A stretch of DNA of 64,000 nucleotides from Tetradesmus obliquus (Eukaryota; Chlorophyta; Chlorophyceae; Sphaeropleales; Scenedesmaceae): assembly GCA_030272155.1 (NCBI GenBank), contig CP126195.1, positions 5,377,001 through 5,441,000 on the forward strand. Direction: 5' to 3'. Each line of letters starts with the position of its first letter. The first letter of the stretch is position 1. Below are positions 22,226 through 35,345 of this stretch, one piece after another. The notes under the pieces were generated by a model that ran no database searches, was not told where the DNA came from, and worked only from the letters and a program-made list of their open reading frames with translations. The position numbers were made by a program, and so were the translations under genes.

Positions 22226-22625
22226 GGCGCTGCTTTTGAAGCGCTGCTGGCAGCTGAGAGCCTTGCTGCTGTTGAAGGTTATGCCGGCAGCTGACAGCAG
22301 AAGGCTGGCATGGTGCGCGCCACGTCGCGGCTGGCTGCGCAGCTGCCGCGGAGTTTCTGAGGCGCTGCTTTTGAGGCGCTGCTGGCAGCTGAAAGCCTTG
22401 CTGCTGTTGAAGGTTATGCCGGCAGCTGACAGCAGAAGGCGGGCATGGTGCGCGCCACGTCGCGGCTTGCTGCGCAGGTGCCGCGCTCCTTTCGAGGCGC
22501 CCCTATTGAGGCACTGCTGGCAGCTGACAGCCTTGCTGCTGTTGGTGTTGTTGCTGGCAGAGGTGATGCCGGCAGCTGACAGCAGAAGGCTGGCATGGTG
22601 CGCGCCGTGGCGTGTTACCGAGGCC
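22226..22625 (+). repeat. Three extra tandem copies of the CtpA 3' end
   Basis: The terminal coding segment around CAGAAGGCTGGCATGGTGCG (true copy at about 22162) is repeated at about 22297, 22432 and 22582, with period about 134-150 bp. The first extra copy even retains the stop TGA. The spacers carry GGCAGCTGACAGCAG. Confidence 0.9.
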
Positions 22626-24769
22626 AGCGATTGCCTTGTTTGTGGTGGTTGATGGTATTGGGTGCAGGTGGTTTGGGGCCGGTTCTGGGATGGGGCAGTG
22701 ACACAACAGACTTTAGATTGTATGGCGAGCGAGGGAGGGAGGGTGGGTGGGATAGGGTGGGTGGGTGTTTGCAATTCAGGAAAATGCCTGTCTTGGGTGC
22801 TGCGTTTGTGCTTGAGGATGCGGGTTGCACCAGCCGGAGCAGTTGTGGCTGGTTGTGGTTGGCAGAAAGTTTTGATGTTGTTGCTGGTGTTGAAATCGTG
22901 GAGCTACTGCGGTCGTGGGGTGAGGCGCTGTGAGCATGCGCTGTTGTTAAAGCTGGTTTGAAGGTATGTACACTAGTATTTGCACCTGCACTGAACTTCA
23001 ACCGTGCAAGGCATGCTGTTTTTTACACTGTACAATTGGCAGCCACAGGTGTTGGCAGATCATGAGAGCGGCCGTTGAGAGTGGTTCCGGCACGCACAGC
23101 AGCAGTGTAGCTTGTTCTGTACACTACATGTACCCTTGGCGAGCTGAGCAGGAGTGACGCGACATTGTACACCACCCTCGTGTTGTGTGTTTGACCATCG
23201 TTTGACCGAGTTTGACCATCCTTCAAAACCCCGGTTGACTAAATGACAACTCCGCATCTCACCTGGAGTTGCAGCCGACACCATCATTGGCTTGGATGAG
23301 TCTGGTTGTGGGGGTTGTGCCATTGGTTGTTTGCACTGCACATGACGGCACAGCAGTGCATGCGGTGCACGTGTGCAGATGCTGCAGAGTGTGCGGCACG
23401 CTGGTGTCAACCCTTCTTCTACAATTCTTTACATGAGTATGGGTGCGTGGCTCTTGCTGCGCTGGAGAACATGTGTTGTCAAGAAGCCAGCTGGATGCTC
23501 AGGGGGTTGCAGCGCCTGAGCATATTGGACGTCATTTCCAGCTGGCACAGGGGCTTGCAGTGCAACACATCACATGCGTGCACCCCTGCTGCAGTGTATA
23601 CTACTTCGCGGCCTGCAAAGGCTGCCGGCTTTGCTTTTCCATGTTTCTTGTAGCACTGTGCTTGCCATCTTTGCCTTGTTTGCATGTTGCATGCGTATGT
23701 TGCATTCATGCATGCCGCTTTGTATACTATTGGTGGATGCATGCGCAGTTTGCAGCTGGCGTCTGTGGAAACCTCTGTGTGGTTTGGGGCTTCCATGCAC
23801 TTCTGCTGGCGCACACATGTGGCCAGGATTGATTTGCAGCAGGAGGCCATAGGCTTCATGTCTATCTGCTGCTATGTTGCAGGACTGCAACTGAGAGTGT
23901 ATCTCAACCGGCAGAAGCGTGTCCCTCTTGTCCAATGCATGCTCTGCCGATGTTACAGTATGTGACCGTAGCATGTGTCCCAGAGCATGCGTGCACCCAT
24001 CACGTGATGGGGCGCGGGGTGCCCTTGGGCCTGCTTGGACACACGTACTGTACTGTGTCTTCCAGTGTATGCCAGGATCTCTTGTGTTTGTTGGCAAAGA
24101 AGCAGCTGCATGTGGGATGCACGCCATGCTGCTGCAGTTTATGTATGCTGATGCATGCTCACAGCATGTGAAGTGAGCCTGTCAGGCAGATGGCTGGCTG
24201 TAGTGCAGCAAGGTGCCAAGTGGCATGTTGATGCTTGCTGGTGCAGTCATGCTGACTCGCATCTCCTTTGATCACGCATGCCGCATCATTTCTTCAAGGA
24301 AGTTTGCAATGCCTTCGCAGCTTGTATGTATGCCGAGAAGTGGCATGAAAATCCAAGCAGCATGAGGAACGCCTCGGGAGATGGAAGACATGTGCTGTGG
24401 CGCAGTAAATGCCATGCGCTTCTGTCACTGCACCATACATACAGCACATTGCAATTGCGCCTTTCCGGCCATATCAGAGGGCCGTGTAACACAGCAATGT
24501 GCACTCGCAGTGGCCGGATCAGGAGAGCAATATTGGCTGGTGACGCGCCATGGCAAGTTGCCTGGCTGCAGGCGATTGCAGATTGTGCTGTAACAAGACA
24601 GCAGCAAACCCAGTGTTACAGGCCTGCCTCACATGTGCATGAACACTCGTGTCTGCCATCAGCTTTTCAACATCATTGCCATTGAGCCATACCAACGCCA
24701 TCGGCCCCGCACCCAACTGGCCAGCAGTGCGTGCAGCAGATGCAACACAGGCTACGCGGTGGCGTGCAC
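22626..24769. other. Intergenic between convergent genes; no gene seen
   Basis: About 2.1 kb lies between the CtpA 3' duplications and the SUV3 3' duplications. I find no domain-bearing frame and no consistent exon chain on either strand. Short frames here (for example 23060-23410 minus, 23443-23832 plus) lack any recognisable protein signature. Confidence 0.45.
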
Positions 24770-25270
24770 TGACATTGCTGCTGCATCACCCCCACCTGCT
24801 GCTGCTGCTGCTGTTGGTGCTTTTGGTGGTATAAACCTGGGCCATGGCTTCCACCTCACAAACGGAGCCATGCTGGGATCATACTCGGGCATAATCAGCC
24901 TCTCAAGCACCTCAACAGAATGACACCACACCGTCCCTGTGAGGCTGTCATAGCCTCTGATCAGAGACGCAGTGTCCTACAATCAGCAGCTGCCTTGCAG
25001 CAACCGATCACGCGGTGGCCTGCATTGGCATCGCTGCTGCACCACCTCCACTTGCTGCTGCTGCTGCTGCTGCTGCTGTTGGTGCTGGCTGTGGTATACA
25101 CCTGGGCCGTGTCCTCCACTTCACAAAAGGAGCAATGCTGGGATCATACTCAGGCATGGTCAGCGGCTCCAAAACCTCAACAGACTGACACCACACCGTC
25201 CCTGTGAGGCTGTCATAGCCTCTGATCAGACGCAGTGTCTTGCAATCAGCAGCTGCCCTGCAGCAACCGA
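24770..25270 (-). repeat. Two extra tandem copies of the SUV3 3' end
   Basis: The last coding segment of SUV3 ([20 protein letters not shown] region, true copy 25443-25271) is repeated at about 25185-25010 and 24920-24770, with (CTG)n-rich joins. The 490-residue plus-strand frame crossing this region is antisense. Confidence 0.85.
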
Positions 25271-25661
25271 TCATGCGGTGGCCTGCATTGGCATCGCTGC
25301 TGCACCACCTCCACCTCCACCTGCTGCTGCTGCTGCTGTTGGTGCTGGCGGCGGCCTGAACCTGGGCCGTGTCCTCCACCTCACAAAAGGAGCCATGCTA
25401 GGATCATACTCAGGCATAATCAGCCGCTCTAGCACCTCAACAGAATGGTTCGTGCCTGCTGCATATGACGTCTCAAGCGACTCAGCAGATGGCAGCAGCC
25501 GCTCTGGCCCTACTGCTGCTTCCTCACCCCACAAGCCACTGCTGCTGCTGCTGCTGCCGGTGCTCCTGAAGACTGCACTCCCAGAGGAGCTGGCAGGCCC
25601 AGTCATGCCCACACTGACAGAGCTGCCCCAGTTGATGTATGGCACTGGCTGCAGCTCCTCA

Positions 25662-25699
<38 letters not shown>

Positions 25700-26054
25700 T
25701 TCCGCAGCGTCATCACTGCTGCCTAGCGCAGCCTGTGCAGCAGCAGCACTGCCAGCAGCAGCTACCTCCACTACTGGCGTCCTGAAAACACTCTCATTGA
25801 TCTCGTCCGCGTCACTGCTGTCCGCTCCATCGCTGCTGCTGTCTACACTGCTGCTGCTGTCAGGCCGCTCCACTGCTGACACAGCAGCAGCCAGCCCCTT
25901 GACGGCTGCAGCAGCTGCTGCTGACTGGATGTTCTGCAGTCCGAGGTTTAGCCAATGGCTGATCTGGCGTGCCATGGCCTGCACGCGCTCCCTGCCTGGA
26001 AAGGTCCCTTCCTCGCAGCGGTACGACAGCCACAGCCACAGGCCCAGGATCTGC

Positions 26055-26131
<77 letters not shown>

Positions 26132-29100
26132 GCAGCCAAAGGTCGCACCACCGCCACCACCGCGGAAACAGCTCAGCACACCTCAGCACCACACCAGCAG
26201 GCCCGCCAAAAGAGCACAACGCAAGCTCGGCAGCACCTCACACGTTAGCTGTGTTCAACACCCGCCACCAAACCGTGTGCTAGATATCATCCGCGCCTCG
26301 CGCGCTGGTAGCCCTACTGTCAGCAGTCACACGCAAACACACCCACAGCACCATAGGTTTCACCGTCCAGGTTCTTTTCAGGCACACACCTTGTGCAGGC
26401 TCTCCGCGTCAGCCATCTGCGGCTCGCTGGCGGGCGGCCCTTAGGCATGAGCCTAGCCGCACAAAAGCACAACACACGCCAAAAACACAGCCCAACCAGC
26501 CCGCTATTTGCTGAGCAGCCCACTTTGTGCAGGCTTTCAGCATCCGCCATTTGCGGCTCGCTGGAAAGCGGCCCTGGAGGCATGAGCCCCTCGTTGAACA
26601 GCATGACAGGCACACCCACAACATCATAGCACCTCACCACGTGCTTTAATGAACACCAGCCGTCCCACCATGTGCAAGCGCTCAGCACGCACCAGCAGGC
26701 AGCTGACGACAACGGAAAACAGTACATCCACACAGACTGGCAAAAGAATCCACTCCAAACGCCGCACCTTGTGCAGGTTCTCCGCGTCAGCCATCTGCGG
26801 CTCGCCAGCTGGCCCTGCAGGCATGAGCCTAGCCGCACAACAGCACGACAGACACACCCACATCTCCACGTCGACTCACAATACGTGTCTGTCCAAAACA
26901 CCGGCCGTCAACTTGTGCAGGCTCTCAGCACGCACCAGCAGGCAAGCTGATGACAGCGGAAAACAGTACGTCCACACAGACTGGCAATAGGAACCCTCTA
27001 GACTCCCCACCTTGTGCAAGCTTTCAGCGTCAGCCATCTGCGGCTCACTGGCAGGCGGCCCCGCAGGCATCAACCCCTCGTTGAACAGCACCGGCTGCCC
27101 CGCTGCGTATGCGCCCGTGAACTCCAGGAAGGCCCCACGCTGGCGCGGGTCAAAGGGGTCGATTGGGGCGTTGACCAGCGTGAACTGCTCGGGAAGAGAC
27201 AGCCCAGGTACCTGCAGTGAAGGCACAACAGCGGCGGATAGGGATCAACAAGTGGTGATTTGTGTTGTGCTGCCATGACAAAGGGGCCGACGGGTGCACC
27301 CACCGCGAACTAGATGCATGCACGTCAACGTTCAAACCATGACACAGTAAGGTTGCAGGTGTCGCGCAGCGCACCTTGCCCAGCACATGTCTGCAAATTT
27401 TGCACACAAACGCATGTCCCAAACCACCACAGCCACATTACATCAAATTTACAAACACCACCATACCTTGCCCAGCCAGTGAGCCGTCTCCAGCAGCTGC
27501 TCCTGGTTGCACAGAAAGTAGCGCCCATCCAGCCTTGCCTCCGCGTCCAGCTTGCGCAGCAGCGCCTGCAGCGAAAGCTCCGGAAACTGCGCAGACAGCA
27601 GCTCCACTGTTTCGTATTCAGGGGCCAGGCCTGCTGCTGGTGTGGCCAGCTTCTCTAGCGGCACTGCCAGGGCCTTTTGCAGGGTGCGGAGGTCCCGCGC
27701 ATGCAGCGTGGTGACACAGCCCTCCGGGTAGATGCTGCGCAGGACAAAAAAAGAGCATGCGGCAGCAGGCGGTCAATAAGACAATCCATGTAGCCAAAAG
27801 CTTGGGCAGCAGCGCCTGCAGAGGCAGATCAGAGAGTTTGCGCCGACAGCAGCTCCACTGTTTCATATTCAGGGGCCAGGCCTGCTGCTGGTGTGGCCAG
27901 CTTTTCTAGCGGCACTGCCAGGGCCTTTTGCAGGGAGGGCAGGTCCCGTGCGTGTAGTGTGGATGCTGCAAGAAGATGGCCAAGCAAGATACAGGTGTGT
28001 GGACAGACGCTTGCTGTCAGTGATGGGCGGCACGTGCAGGGGTGGAGTTGGCAGGAAAGCGTGCTGACACAGCCTTCCGGGTAGATGCTGCAGGAAAGAA
28101 GGGAAGAAGCAAGCGGCAGAAGGCTGTCAAAAGAGTGTGGTGCGCAGAGTGCAGTGCAGAAAGCCGTGTGGGCAGCAGGTTGCGTTGAGGGACGGCGCGT
28201 GAGCTGGCAGTACAGCGTGACCTTGTGGCAGCGTGGTAAGTCAGCGCATTGCATTGTAACACAGTGTGTGCGTCAGTGCAATGCCGCTCCATTGGCACAG
28301 AACGTGTGCGGCAGCGCGTTGGAACGTGGCTCTGAGTGTGTGCGCAATGCGCGGCACCGCACCTGTTGCGCCTGCCGGCCCTGCCGGATATTTGCTTTCA
28401 CGAGTGACACCTGCACCTTTCACGAGTGACACCTGCACCTTTCACGAGTGACACCTGCACCTTTCACGAGTGACACCTGCACCTTTCATGAGTGACACCT
28501 GCACCTTTCACGAGTTACACCTGCACCTTTCACGAGTGACACCTGCACCTTTCACGAGTGACACCTGCACCTTTCACGAGTGACACCTGCACCTTTCACG
28601 AGTGACACCTGCACCTTTCACGAGTGACACCTGCACCTTTCACGAGTGACACCTGCACCTTTCACCAGTGACACCTGCACCTTTCACGAGTGACACCTGC
28701 ACCTTTCACGAGTGACACCTGCACCTTTCACGAGTGACACCTGCACCTTTCACGAGTGACACCTGCACCTTTCACGAGTGGCACCTGCACCGGCACCTTG
28801 CTGCAGCCGTCCCTGCCGCACGCGCTTGCTCAAATATTCAAACCACCCGGAACAAGGTGAAGGTAGACAATGCAGCAGCATGCTGCCGATTGCCCTCCAT
28901 GCTCGCAACAAGCCAAAGCATGCCACACAGCACGCTGGGAGTGCCAAAACCTGACTGCACCCACCTGTTGCGCCTGCCTGCCCTGCCGGAGATCTGCTCC
29001 ACGAGTGACACCGGCACCGGCACCTTGCCGCGGCCCCACTGGCCGCGCTTTGTCTGGCTCATGCATGCCATACTTGCAGCAATGCTGCAGGTGCCATCCC

Positions 29101-32100
29101 AATGCAACAGCTGAGATGACTTGCACGTCCTTCTGCAGCCGCACCTGTTGCGCCTGCCGGCCCTGCCGGAGATCTGTTTGACGAGTGACACCGGCACCGG
29201 CACCTTGCCGCGGCCGCCGCGCGCAAACTTCTGCATGGTGGTGAAGATAACGCGCCGTATGTTGAAGTTGAGGCCGAGGCCGATGGCGTCACTCGCGATG
29301 AGGATGTTGGCCCCGGAGTGCGGGTCATTAAAGAGGCGCGCCTGATGCACACGATAAACATCAGGCAGCGGTACAGGAGAGCGCAGCTATGATGAGTACG
29401 CAGGAGGTCGGTGGGGATGGCACAAAGGCGCCTGGCACGGTCATGCAAAGTGACGAGGTGGTTGCGGTCAGCTCAATCATTGGATGATCAGTAGGCAGCC
29501 CTGAAGGGGTGAAGTGCATGATCAGATGTTGAAGTTGAGCCCCAGGCCGATGGCGTCACTCGCAATGAGAATGTTGGCGCCTGAGTGGGGGTCGTTGAAG
29601 AGGCATGCCTGGCGCAAGAAGCAATACCCATCAGGAAAAAGCAGGTGGAAAGGCCAGTGCATCCTTCACAATGATGTAAAGCGAGTCAGTCATTGAGTAT
29701 ATGGCATACAGAGTGGATTTGGCAGCTCATGGCGTTAGTGCATCAAGCAGCAACCAAGACATGCAGTCCTGCAAGGTACAGGCATCAATGGTAATGCAAT
29801 CAAATGCAATGCGAGTGGCCGCGCATTGCTGGACCAAATCCAGGCCCGATAAGGAAATCCCAGGTTGCCGGTGCGCTGGTGCATTGGTACTCAAGGTTAT
29901 GAGAATTCTCTTGCCTTCTTTGGCTGCGCACCTGCTGCCTGCGTGTCTCAGCGGGTAGTGCGCCATACACGATGCACGTGCGCTGCCCTGTCGCCGCCTC
30001 GATGGCCTGAAGCAGCAGCACCACCACCACCAGCAGCAGCAGCAGCAGCAGCAACAGCAACAGCAGAGATGATCTGGCAGCAGTGCTGTGATCGAAGTTC
30101 CAAGCAGGTTCCTGCGCCGCACATTGTGTCTGCTGATATGATGGTGAATTACGATCGTCATGCTGTGCCAGCTGTCACGTTGCAGGTGATCAAACGGATC
30201 AGCCAACGTAAACCAACGTAAACCAACACAGCCATAACACAACAAAACAATAACGCCCCACGTTGCGCGCTTTGTAGATGTCCTTCCTGCTGAAGGCCAC
30301 CACAAACAATTGTATTCACAAAATCAAGCAAAAGAAAGTGAATTAACTTTGAAAATAATAACATAACAATAACAACTACACCCCACCTTCCGCGCACTGT
30401 AGATGTCCTTCCTGCTGAAAGCCACCACAGCATCCCCAGGCGCCACGTCAGCCCAGCCATTGGGCAGGCCAGCAGGGTCCACGCGCAGCGGCGTCATGCT
30501 GCCAAATAATACAGAAAACAAGCAGTGAGGCAGATGCACACAGGTCTGTTAGCGGGACCAGGGGCCGCGTCAGCCCAGCCATTGGGCAGGCCGGCAGGGT
30601 CCACGCGCAGCGGCGTCATGCTGCAAAAGCAAGTCAAAGAGCAGCAAGAAATGTAATCGGGGGCACACCACAGTATGTTGCAGTGCGATGATAGCAGCCC
30701 AGCCGTTGGGCAGGCCAGCAGGGTCCACCCGCAGCGGCGTACTGCTGTACAAATGTACATACACGACCAGTGGGCACACACGATTGTTGCAGTGCAACGA
30801 TAGCTTATCTTGCAGGCCGGCAGGGTCCACCCACAGCGGCGTCATGCTGCACACACACAAAATTGAGCAGATGATGATGAGCCTATAAAATTGCCATCAG
30901 CCCAGCCGTTGGGCAGGCCAGCAGGGTCCACCCCCAGCGGCGTCATGCTGCATATAGCAAAAAGGCCCAGGTGGAGACAAGCAGCACTGAGGCGTACTAT
31001 GTTATAGTATGCACACAGGTAGATCAGCAGTGCGCGAGAGCACATGCAGGCAGTTTCGTGTGCAGCTCAAACTTATTGTGCACGAGGCAATAGCAGTCTG
31101 TAACAGCAGTCTACACAGCGCATGCAACTGCTCAGCCGCTCACCGTTCATATGTGTGCAGCTCAAACTCATCGCCGCACAGTGCCGCCATGTATCGCACC
31201 AGCGGCACGGCTGACGTGTCGCCACACACGTGGATGGTGTTGGCTGGCAGCCCCAGCAAGGCCCTGCTCCACGCAAAACCCCGCTGGTCATCACCTATGA
31301 GCTGCAGCAGCAAAAACAGTTGGAAACAGGCAGTACAACGAACAGCAGCAGCAGCAGCAGCAGGAGCAGCAGCAGTTCAAATGGGACGCAAGCAAGGATG
31401 AAGCGAGCGTTGCCGTTGTTATTTTGTTATGCTGGCAGATCATGTGGTGGATGGTGTTGGCTGGCAGCCCCAGCAGCGCCCTGCTCCATGCAAAACCCCG
31501 CTGGTCATCACCGATGAGCTGCAGCAGTACAAGAAGCAGCCGCATGAGCAGCAGCAGCAGCAGCAGCAGCAGGAGCAGCAGCATCGATTGGATATGGACG
31601 CAGGCAAGGATGAAGCAAGCGATGTCGCTGCTATTTTGTCATGCTGGCAGAACATGTGATGGATGGTGTTGGCTGGCAGCCCCAGCAGCGCCCTGCTCCA
31701 CGCAAAACCCCGCTGGTCATCGCCTATCAGCTGCAGCAGTGCAAGCAGCAGGGCAAATGCGGTTGTACTCGTCACCGGTGTGGAGTCACTGACAGCCAAG
31801 TCAGCGTGCAAGCTCAGGCAGGCCATCTCCACTGTGCAGGCCATCTGGAGTTTCATATTACATCAGTCGGTGACATGTTGCATTGGGTTGCAACAAGTTA
31901 CTTTGTACCTGGATCTCATAAATGACGGCCACATCAGCGTGCATGCCCAGGCTGGCCATCTCCACCATGCAGGCCACATGAGGAAATGCCCACAGCAACC
32001 AGCAAAATGTTACATCAAGTAGTAACATGTTATATTGTTGTTACCTGGATCTCGTCGATGACGGCCACATCAGCGTGCATGCCCAGGCTGGCCATCTCCA

Positions 32101-32157
32101 CCGTGCAGGCCACATGGCCGCTGCCCGGCACGCGCAGCACCTCCTGCCCCGTCACCT

Positions 32158-32231
<74 letters not shown>

Positions 32232-34974
32232 TGTGCGCATCAAACACAACTGCATACACAATGCTTCATTTGTTGCTGAGAACATGTTGCACATGGTGCT
32301 GCGGCGGCGAGTCTGACCAACTCAATTGACAAGCCCCCTTCAGTTACTCTCAAGAGCAGGGCCGCTTAGAACTACATGGCAAACATGCACAAAGCAACCC
32401 GCAACTCGGCTTCAACCGCCACAACAGCTGCGCACATCACCAACAAGCGGCAAAACCCCAGAGCTGCCAGAACCCTACCAGGTCGCAGTACACCCCCATG
32501 TGGTTCAGGGTTTCATAGACCTCCATGGCCAGCAGCCGCAGCGGGGCACAGTACACGCCACGCTCCGCTGCCGCCAGCGCCTGCAGCGCGTTGTAAGTCT
32601 TGCCGCTGTTGGTGGGGCCTGCGGGCACCATAACTGTTACTTGAACTATAAATAAAATAGCTGTGTGACGCCTGCAGCGCGTTGCAAGAACTGCCACTAT
32701 CGGAACCAGCTAGGGTTGCCGGCAGTGCGCATGTGGAGATGCGCAGCATTCGCGCAGCTCAAGCGGCACTGATGCGCAAACAGCAAGCAACACCACAAAA
32801 CATCTTGACTACCTTTGACCACTGCCAGTGAATCCCCTTCGAATGTTTCAACATTGACCATCACATCTGTATAGGAAACCTGTGACCCCTCACCGCCATG
32901 GTAGATGATCTTGCGCTGTATGGAGCGTGCGTAGGGGTACCAGGTATGCGGTGACCGCAGGTCCAGCGTGGCCACAGCAGCAGCATACGCCTCGATCTCC
33001 TGCCTGCGCAGCACAGTGCAGTGAAACGGATGTGGGATATCAAGTTCCAAGGTGATGTAGGCCCAGCGTGGCCACAGCAGCAGCATACGCCTCGATCTCC
33101 TGCCTGCGCAGCACAAGGCAGTGCAGCAGATTGGATTGGTCACGTTCCAAGGGAATGAGGTCCAGCGTGGCAACTGCAGCAGCATACGCCTTGATCTCCT
33201 GCCTGCACATCACAATGCAGTGTAGCATAGCGCAGTGCAGTGCAGGAGATACGAATGGTTGATGTTACAAGGTATGGATGCACATGTATGTACTGCTGCT
33301 AGCAGAACGTTGGGAAGCACGGCTACAGAGGTCAGCATACATGGCTGGCCACACTGCAGCTGCATGCCTAAGCACCACACACGTAAGTGAAACAGTGCGC
33401 CACATCATGCGACGCTACATCTACTCACTTGTACTGCTGCAAACATAACTCCAGGAAGTACGGCATCAGCATCAGCATACATGGCCAAAACGAAATGTCA
33501 CGCCAAAGCACTACAATGCGGAAAACATTGAAAGACGCGTCATTTACCGCTCACTTGTACTGCTGCTGGCAGAACTCCAGGAAGTACGGCATCAGACATC
33601 AGCGCTACACCATAGCTCTGACCGTAACAAAATAACATATCATTTACCACTCACTTGTACTGCTGCTGGCAGAACTCCAGAAAGTACGGCATCAGCAGTG
33701 CCTCCACAGCAGGCGTGTAGCCCATGCCCCCAGGCCCCTGCTGCTGCTGCTGCTGCTGCTGCTCGCTCCCTGCTGCTGCGTCATCTGCCGCTGCGTCTGG
33801 TGCAGCTGGCGGTGCTGCTGCTGCCATGAAGAGAGCTGCTGTGAAGCCCGGTGTTGCTGCCCGCTGCATGTACTTGCGGAAGGTGGAGCTGGCATGCGGC
33901 AGCAGCTGCAGGGTACACAGGGTTTGCAACATAGTGCTTGTGTCAAGATTTGATGCAAAAGGAGGTGCATGGCAGCTGCCATGAGGTCCGGCACATATTT
34001 GCGGAAGGTGGAGCTGGCAGCGGCAGTAGCTGCAGGGTTCGCAACGCAGTGCATGGGTCAGAGTTTGAGGCAAAGGGGAAGACATGGCTGCTGACATGAG
34101 GTCTGGCATATACTTGCGGAAGGTGGAGCTGGCATGCGGCAGCAGCTGCATGCCACGGCAGCAGGTTTTGCGTCGTGAATACACTGGGTCAGAGGTTGGG
34201 GCAAAAGGGACGGCATGGCAATTGACACGAGGCAGCAAGGCTATGGATCTTCACAAACACGAATGCACCTCAGCAACAGCTGTACACCTGCCTTGCTGCA
34301 CATGCTCAGGCGTTAAAAGCAACCAGCACTGCCACTTGAAACAAATCCTGACACCCCAGGCGCACCCAAAACATCAAACCCCAACCTCACTCACCGCCTT
34401 TAGCACGTGAGCGGCCCCGCCTCTTCCCGCAGGCTGATGCCAATACTGCAAACGCACCCAACACGTCAAGCCCCCTAACCATTTGACCCTGGCCTCACTC
34501 ACCGCCTTGGGCACTTGCACGGCCCGCGCCTGCTGGGCCAGCATAGCAATATGATATAGATCCTACGCACACTAAGCGCATCCAAAACCCAAAACCACAA
34601 CCTCACTCACCGCCTTGGGCACTTGCGCGGCCCGTGCCTGTTGCGCCAGCACTGCAATCTGAAACCATTCCTAAGCAACCCAAGTGCGCCCATAACTCCT
34701 AGCCCCAAACAACCAAGCAACTCACCGCCTTGGGCACTTGTGCGGCCCGTGCCTGCTGCGCTAGCGCCCTGCTCTGGCAGAACCTCCGCAGCAGCTGCAG
34801 CAGCTGGTCGTACGCCTCATCGCTGATCCTGTTGCCTTTCTGGCTTCCGGAGAGCTTCAGGCGCTCGTGCTGCTGCAGCTGCTGACCTGTCGGCTGCAGG
34901 GCTCGCTGCCACGGCAGCAGGCGCTCCGGGTGGGCCACGATTAGCTGCAGCAGGCCTTGGTAAGCGTCTGGCCC

Positions 34975-35007
<33 letters not shown>

Positions 35008-35034
35008 ACTGTCCCTTGTCTGCCGCTGCACACT

Positions 35035-35068
<34 letters not shown>

Positions 35069-35192
35069 GGGAAGAGGAGTTGCAGCTGCAATGTCTGCCC
35101 TGAGGATGCAGGCGCTGCTGCTGCTGCTGCTGTGGTGGCCAGAACTGAGGCTCTGCTGCCTTGACTGCGCAGCAGCGGTAAACCCCCTGCTA

Positions 35193-35224
<32 letters not shown>

Positions 35225-35305
35225 AGGGCTGCAAATGGCTCAGCACGTGCATCGTCAAAGTTGAAGGCAGCAGCAGAGAGTGCAGAGCGGCGCGCTGCCG
35301 CCCCC

Positions 35306-35345
<40 letters not shown>

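Noticed and set aside
23060..24127. Several 80-185-codon frames between CtpA and SUV3
   Set aside because: No domains, no paired splice sites, and overlapping frames on both strands. They look like chance frames in GC-rich sequence.
24972..26444. Long plus-strand frame of 490 codons
   Set aside because: It is antisense to the SUV3 last exon and its downstream copies. It is kept open by CTG/CAG repeats and has no domain; the minus strand carries the conserved helicase C-terminus with a proper acceptor.
28396..28790. CRISPR-like regular array
   Set aside because: Units are directly head-to-tail with no spacers, lie in a eukaryotic intron, and match the neighbouring exon. It is a minisatellite.
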